The notes under the pieces: generated by a model | What the model was told of the DNA's origin: nothing | Database searches by the model: none | Seen by the model: only the letters and a program-made list of their open reading frames with translations | Source of the DNA: Alphaproteobacteria bacterium | GTDB taxonomy: Bacteria > Pseudomonadota > Alphaproteobacteria > Puniceispirillales > Puniceispirillaceae | Direction of reading: 5' to 3' | Assembly (NCBI GenBank): GCA_016780765.1 | Contig: JADHLH010000014.1 | Span: 1 to 37,805 of the forward strand | DNA length: 37,805 nucleotides | In this document: positions 34,195 to 37,805 of the stretch, piece after piece | How positions within the stretch are numbered: position 1 is the stretch's first letter | Layout: each line of letters begins with the position of its first letter | Position numbers and translations under genes: made by a program

Positions 34195-35040
34195 ATGAGC
34201 AATGAAAATCCGGGGAGCAATGAAAATCCGGAGAGCGACCAAAGACCAATCACCACCCGAATTGATGGCCGTGTTGGCATTCTGACCTTTCATCGGCCGC
34301 GGGTGATGAACGCCTTTAACAGCGCGCTTATTGATGCAACCAATCAGGCAATGGATGCCTTCATGAATGATGACGCGGTGCTGGCAATCATCGTGCATGG
34401 CGATGGCCGGTGCTTTTCAGCCGGATTTGACATGAAGGAGAGCGCTGCCCGCGGAATCAGTGGTGAAGATGAATGGCGGGACGTTCTGACCAAGGATTTT
34501 GACTTCATCATGCAGTTCTGGAACGCGCCGAAGCCGACCATTGCGGCGGCGCACGGCCATTGCATCGGCGGAGCGATGGAATTGTTGATGGCGTGTGATC
34601 TGGCCGTTGCAAGTGAATCCACCTTGTTTGGCGAGCCAGAAGTTCGCTTTGGATCCGGCATTGTTGCCATGCTTGCGCCCCATGTGATTGGCCCGAAGCA
34701 GGCCAAGGAATTGTTGCTGACCGGCAATGACAGGGTCAACGCCCAGCGTTGCTATGAGATGGGCATCCTGAACCGTGTCGTCGCCGACGGTGATGAGATG
34801 AAGGCGGCGATGGCATTGGCCACCCAGATCACCAGCGCCGCACCGCGTTCGGTGCAGATGACCAAGGCCGCAATTCACCGCAGCTATGAACTTGCAAAGA
34901 TGCGAACAGCATTGCTGGAGGCGCTGGAAACAGACATCCTGATCGAGGCCGATGAATCGCCCGAAAGAGTGGAGTTCAACCGCATCCGCAAGGAACAGGG
35001 GCTAAAGGCGGCATTGGCATGGCGTGATGCACGCGCGTGA
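34195..35040 (+). CDS. Enoyl-CoA hydratase/isomerase family protein
   Basis: A 281-residue crotonase-fold enzyme acting on acyl-CoA. ATG 34195 has AAAGGA upstream. The N-terminus MSNENPGSNENPESDQRP comes from an 18-bp duplication. The oxyanion-hole segments are GRCFSAGFDMKE and AAHGHCIGGAMELLMACDLA. Both acidic residues of true hydratases are present at the right 20-residue spacing (Glu129 in AMEL, Glu149 in FGEPEV). The usual PGAGG loop after the second Glu is replaced by GSGIVAMLAP, so the substrate or reaction may differ from plain enoyl-CoA hydration. It is divergent from the acyl-CoA synthetase. Its last 65 bp overlap the tail of the convergent membrane-protein gene. Confidence 0.9.
   Translation: MSNENPGSNENPESDQRPITTRIDGRVGILTFHRPRVMNAFNSALIDATNQAMDAFMNDDAVLAIIVHGDGRCFSAGFDMKESAARGISGEDEWRDVLTKDFDFIMQFWNAPKPTIAAAHGHCIGGAMELLMACDLAVASESTLFGEPEVRFGSGIVAMLAPHVIGPKQAKELLLTGNDRVNAQRCYEMGILNRVVADGDEMKAAMALATQITSAAPRSVQMTKAAIHRSYELAKMRTALLEALETDILIEADESPERVEFNRIRKEQGLKAALAWRDARA
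34198..34233 (+). repeat. 18-bp tandem duplication in the hydratase N-terminus
   Basis: AGCAATGAAAATCCGGGG is followed at once by AGCAATGAAAATCCGGAG, one base different. It keeps frame and repeats the peptide SNENPG/SNENPE just after the start codon. Confidence 0.9.
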
Positions 35041-35494
35041 CTGGCGCGGATCGGGGTTGCCGGGGACGACTTGAAAGCCTGACCCATAAGCTGAGTGCGA
35101 TCGTCGACGCGGAGACCAGGCTCGTGACGGTTCCTGGAACAAAATTCACATAGCCGGGCAGATTCACAAACGCCAGATAACCCAGATCGGCCAGTCCGCC
35201 AACCATACCCGTTACCCAGATCGCGGTCAGATTTATCCGATAGATAAAGATGGCGCCGATCAGGGTAACAGCCCCGAACCAGAACAGGTTGAAACCATGC
35301 TGGCCCAGCACGCCGCCAACGGCCGGGTGGTGCTCGGCGACAAGAAGCATCGGATCGACCGCATCCGCGATGACAGCAAAACCCTGCGAGGTGGTCTGGG
35401 CCATCACCATCACGCCGGCCAGCATGTGAACAAGGCCCCAGATCACCCACAGGCAAGCAGCGATTTTCAAGGCAGAAATCTGTGTTTTTGTCAT
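34976..35494 (-). CDS. Four-helix membrane protein
   Basis: A 172-residue hydrophobic protein starting MTKTQISALKIAACLWVIWG after AAGGA. Four helices are predicted: around IAACLWVIWGLVHMLAGVMV, FNLFWFGAVTLIGAIFIY, AIWVTGMVGGLADLGYLAFV, and TVTSLVSASTIALSLWV. The last ~30 residues (RPRQPRSAPVTRVHHAMPMP and on) are low-complexity and partly antisense to the hydratase gene, so the original stop may have been lost and the frame run on. No named family is assigned. It is the third gene of a row with DoxX-like and FMN-reductase-like genes. Confidence 0.7.
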   Translation of the reverse strand: MTKTQISALKIAACLWVIWGLVHMLAGVMVMAQTTSQGFAVIADAVDPMLLVAEHHPAVGGVLGQHGFNLFWFGAVTLIGAIFIYRINLTAIWVTGMVGGLADLGYLAFVNLPGYVNFVPGTVTSLVSASTIALSLWVRLSSRPRQPRSAPVTRVHHAMPMPPLAPVPCGCG

Positions 35495-35543
35495 TCAGAA
35501 ATCCTTCAAGGGGCGTATGTCAGTCAGTCAGCCCGGTGCCCGA

Positions 35544-36110
35544 TCATTCTGCGGCCATTGCGGGCGCTGGTGCGGCGAGACGGACAAGCAGTTTATCCAG
35601 CGCAGCAATGTCTTCGCGGCGGGTTAGCTGATCAGTGTCTGTGTCCCAGGCTTCCGGCCAGCGTCCGATACCAAACGTGCCGCGCAGATCGGCACCAAAA
35701 TGTGGCGCAAGAAGCTCTTGACTTGCCAGCACTCCCGCACCAGCCCTTGGCCCGGGTGACGCGGCCAGAAGCGCCATCGGTTTTCCCTGCCACAGCTCCA
35801 TTCTGATCCGGCTCATCCAGTCGAAGATGTTCTTCCACGCGGCAGTCACAAAACCGTTATGCTCGGCAAAGGCCACCAGCAGCGCGTCAGCCGCACCGAT
35901 CCTGTCAAAGAGATCCAGTGCCCGGGCCGGAATGCCCTGTTCACGTTCACGCTCTGGTGAATAGATCGGCATCTCAAAATCATTGATATCGAGATATTCG
36001 ATCTCTGCATCGGCAAGGATGTCGGATTGCATCTTGATAGCTGCATATTCAACAAGCGTGCGATTGATGGACTGGAGGCTGTTGCTGGCCGCAAAGGCAA
36101 GAATTTTCAT
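35544..36110 (-). CDS. NADPH-dependent FMN reductase family protein
   Basis: A 188-residue flavodoxin-like oxidoreductase. The N-terminal phosphate loop MKILAFAASNSLQSINRTLV is the FMN-binding signature, and ADALLVAFAEHNGFVTAAWK, followed by NIFDWMSR, is the second flavin-contact region; usual members have PEYNGS there, here AEHNGF. KPMALLAASPGPRAGAGVLA is also family-like. Such enzymes reduce FMN, quinones, azo dyes or chromate using NAD(P)H. ATG 36110 has AAAGG 9 nt upstream. It lies 57 bp after the DoxX-like gene and 49 bp before the membrane-protein gene. Confidence 0.88.
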   Translation of the reverse strand: MKILAFAASNSLQSINRTLVEYAAIKMQSDILADAEIEYLDINDFEMPIYSPEREREQGIPARALDLFDRIGAADALLVAFAEHNGFVTAAWKNIFDWMSRIRMELWQGKPMALLAASPGPRAGAGVLASQELLAPHFGADLRGTFGIGRWPEAWDTDTDQLTRREDIAALDKLLVRLAAPAPAMAAE

Positions 36111-36167
36111 CGGATTGAACCTTTCTGTCTGCCCTTATCGAGGCATTGATGATTCGGAGCAGATTGC

Positions 36168-36524
36168 TCAGGCGCGACCAAGTTGGGCCAGAAGCTGGGC
36201 CCGGTGGATATAGAGGACGGCGGCCGACATCAGGCCAAGCACCATCGCAGGAACTGCAGAGGGGCCAAGAATGAACCAATTGGCAAGTATTGCGCCGACC
36301 ATGGTGGCACCAAGAAGTACCGCGCCGGCAACCTGGCGGTTGGGTAGCCACAGCAGAACAACACCGCCCACTTCGATGATGCCTGTAAGGTATCTGAACC
36401 ACTGGCCAAGCCCGATTGTGTTATAGGTCTCGACCATCATTTCAACGCCGGCAAGCTTGGCGCCGCCAGCCCCCAGGAATACAAGTGTCAGAAGGGCGCG
36501 AAGAGCGATTGAGATATATTTCAT
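36168..36524 (-). CDS. DoxX-like membrane protein
   Basis: A 118-residue inner-membrane protein with four predicted helices. It begins MKYISIALRALLTLVFLGAG and GAKLAGVEMMVETYNTIGLG follows, which is the DoxX/DoxX-like family start. Later segments are YLTGIIEVGGVVLLWLPN and VLLGATMVGAILANWFIL. Family members are linked to quinone or thiol redox processes and often sit beside small oxidoreductases, as here. ATG 36524 has AGAGG upstream. It is the first gene of the row and is divergent from the LysR gene. Confidence 0.85.
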   Translation of the reverse strand: MKYISIALRALLTLVFLGAGGAKLAGVEMMVETYNTIGLGQWFRYLTGIIEVGGVVLLWLPNRQVAGAVLLGATMVGAILANWFILGPSAVPAMVLGLMSAAVLYIHRAQLLAQLGRA

Positions 36525-36539
36525 GACATGGCCTCTCGA

Positions 36540-36584
36540 GTTGGATGTCTCCCTGTTGGATGTCTCACTGTTGGATGTTGTGCG
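36540..36584. repeat. Three 15-bp tandem repeats upstream of the DoxX-like gene
   Basis: GTTGGATGTCTCCCT, GTTGGATGTCTCACT and GTTGGATGTTGTGCG follow one another, 16 bp in front of the DoxX-like start, so they lie in its leader or promoter. Confidence 0.9.
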
Positions 36585-36602
36585 TGGGAAGATTTATCCC
36601 AC
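36584..36602. promoter_or_regulatory. Inverted repeat in the LysR/DoxX divergent region
   Basis: GTGGGA (36584-36589) and TCCCAC (36597-36602) are perfect complements 7 nt apart, between the two divergent starts. The size and place fit a regulator-binding site, most simply for the adjacent LysR protein, though a T-N11-A core is not evident. Confidence 0.4.
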
Positions 36603-36683
36603 CAATTCGCTATGCGCACCAGATGACCATATGCACACCTAATGCGCGTTGATGCGACATTACAATCATGCTAGTGATAACCT

Positions 36684-37553
36684 ATGCAGCATTGGTTGGA
36701 ACTCAGAACAGCGCTCATGCTTGCCCGCCTGGGCACAGTCAGCGCCGCGGCGGAATCCCTTGGTGTGCACAGGGCCACCGTCAATCGTCACATAGACACA
36801 CTGGAGACAGTGCTTCGCGCGAAGCTTTTCCAGCGGCACGCACGCGGCTACACATTGACCGAGAGCGGGCAGGAGATGCTGGACGTTGTTGGTCGGGCAG
36901 ACGAGATGTTCAGTGATCTGGCCGGAAGGCACCATGGACGCTCCGAGACATTGTCCGGCAATCTGATTGTGACTGCCCTGCCCGGCATAGCATCGCTCCT
37001 TACCCCGGCCCTTCGCGAGTTTCACCTTGCACATCCGCAGATCAACATCGAATTTGCGGCAAGCAGCAATTTGGCAAAGCTGGAATATGGAGAGGCGCAT
37101 ATTGCGTTTCGCGCGGGACCAAAACCGAACATGCCGGACTATGTTGTCAAATTGTTCAAACGCATCTGTTTCGGCCTGTATGCAGGCAGGCGATATGTGG
37201 AATTGAATGGACACCCCGCCGCGGGCGCGCTGGCAAACCACAATTTTGTCGGATCAATCGAACCGTCATCTCGCTTGCCCTTCGCACAATGGATGAAAAC
37301 CCATGTCAGTGATCGGAATCTGTCTCTGAAAACCACAGACCAGCAGGTCACTATCAGCGCTGTCAGGGACGGCATCGGCCTCGGATTCTTGTCTGAAAAC
37401 GATGTGTCCGGTGACCCTGATTTCGTGGAAATACTGCCATCGGCACAGGATTGGTCCGTCGCTATCTGGCAGGTGACCCATATCGACCTGCACCGGACTG
37501 AAAAGGTGCAGCAGTTTCTGAAGCACATCCGCTATCTCGATAGCCGGGCGTAG
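36684..37553 (+). CDS. LysR-family transcriptional regulator
   Basis: A 289-residue LysR protein. The N-terminal helix-turn-helix is MQHWLELRTALMLARLGTVS, followed by AAAESLGVHRATVNRHIDTL and FQRHARGYTLTESGQEML. The effector domain (~90-285) includes LSGNLIVTALPGIASLLTPA and AVRDGIGLGFLSENDVSGDP. It is transcribed away from the DoxX/FMN-reductase/membrane-protein row, 159 bp apart, with an inverted repeat between, so it probably regulates that row. The inducer is unknown. No ribosome site of note precedes the ATG. Confidence 0.9.
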   Translation: MQHWLELRTALMLARLGTVSAAAESLGVHRATVNRHIDTLETVLRAKLFQRHARGYTLTESGQEMLDVVGRADEMFSDLAGRHHGRSETLSGNLIVTALPGIASLLTPALREFHLAHPQINIEFAASSNLAKLEYGEAHIAFRAGPKPNMPDYVVKLFKRICFGLYAGRRYVELNGHPAAGALANHNFVGSIEPSSRLPFAQWMKTHVSDRNLSLKTTDQQVTISAVRDGIGLGFLSENDVSGDPDFVEILPSAQDWSVAIWQVTHIDLHRTEKVQQFLKHIRYLDSRA

Positions 37554-37805
37554 ATCGCTGGTATCTGAAGCCTGACACAGCAAGGATCGAGGCAAGCGGG
37601 CCAAATGGAAAAATGGGAAGGTGGAAAAATGGGAAAATGGTGCCCGGGGGCTGTCTTGGTTCCGTACGTATGTACCAGCTGGCAGCCTTGATTGAAGCTG
37701 TGCCTAGAATCTCACTCAGCAGATGCACCGTCAAGATGCATCAAAGACCTACCCTGTGACCTACCCGCAAGAAATCTACTGGTAATGGAAAGAGCCTACT
37801 GTAGT
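37554..37805. other. Right-end stretch without a supported gene
   Basis: 252 bp after the LysR gene. It holds a 16-bp tandem duplication (TGGAAAAATGGGAAGG at 37606-37621 and TGGAAAAATGGGAAAA at 37622-37637) and a short near-palindrome GTACGTATGTAC. No coding frame, terminator or RNA gene is supported here. Confidence 0.5.

Noticed and set aside
1-37805. Search for integrase, transposase, toxin-antitoxin, phage-defence or secondary-metabolite core genes
   Set aside because: None recognised; the gene set is transport and catabolism with their regulators.

Overview
The window reads as a chromosomal stretch from a marine-type alphaproteobacterium of moderate GC. The gene content (three periplasmic-binding-protein ABC importers, a Rhodobacter-like polyol operon, glutamine-synthetase-like amine catabolism, NDP-forming acyl-CoA synthetase) and the protein flavour suggest SAR116 / Puniceispirillum-like or related Rhodospirillales. 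That placement is inference from style, not from a marker gene. No rRNA, tRNA, CRISPR array, transposase or phage gene was seen.

Layout. 1-3600: the end of an MFS exporter, a 47-residue CDGSH-like cysteine protein divergent from a LysR regulator, an ACT-domain protein, a small gene broken by an in-frame TAA, and a small membrane protein. 3619-5373: an adenylate/guanylate cyclase fused to a TolB/FlgO-like domain and TPR repeats. 5446-5643: another small membrane protein. 5864-12299 (minus): a polyol (sorbitol/mannitol) uptake and oxidation operon smoE-smoF-smoG-smoK-smoS-mtlK. It is followed by a LacI-type regulator (minus) and a divergent P-loop sugar-kinase-like gene (plus). Three copies of one 14-bp operator sit in front of smoE (two) and between the regulator and the kinase (one). 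14400-14501 holds a hairpin plus a strong intrinsic terminator, possibly a small RNA.

14541-16227 (minus): a two-gene ABC-2 exporter. 16580-19275 (plus): an NMT1/THI5-like importer (binding protein, ATPase, permease), followed at 19523 by a cytochrome P450. 21040-27714 (minus): a five-gene operon with a PuuB-like FAD oxidoreductase, a DadA-like oxidoreductase, a glutamine-synthetase-like ligase, an aldehyde dehydrogenase and an iron-type alcohol dehydrogenase. It is divergent from a PotDABC-like importer at 27853-31842 (plus). Together these look like import and gamma-glutamylation-based catabolism of an amine or amino alcohol, but no gamma-glutamyl hydrolase is present.

31923-34031 (minus): NDP-forming acyl-CoA synthetase, divergent from an enoyl-CoA hydratase-like protein (34195-35040). 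34976-36524 (minus): membrane protein, NADPH-FMN reductase-like and DoxX-like genes, divergent from a LysR regulator (36684-37553) that probably controls them.

Two window-wide patterns stand out. All three importer operons that begin with a binding-protein gene carry a perfect GC-rich hairpin between that gene and the next. Short tandem duplications of 14-18 bp occur at six separate places, mostly between genes or at gene ends; one of them multiplies a stop codon in frame.
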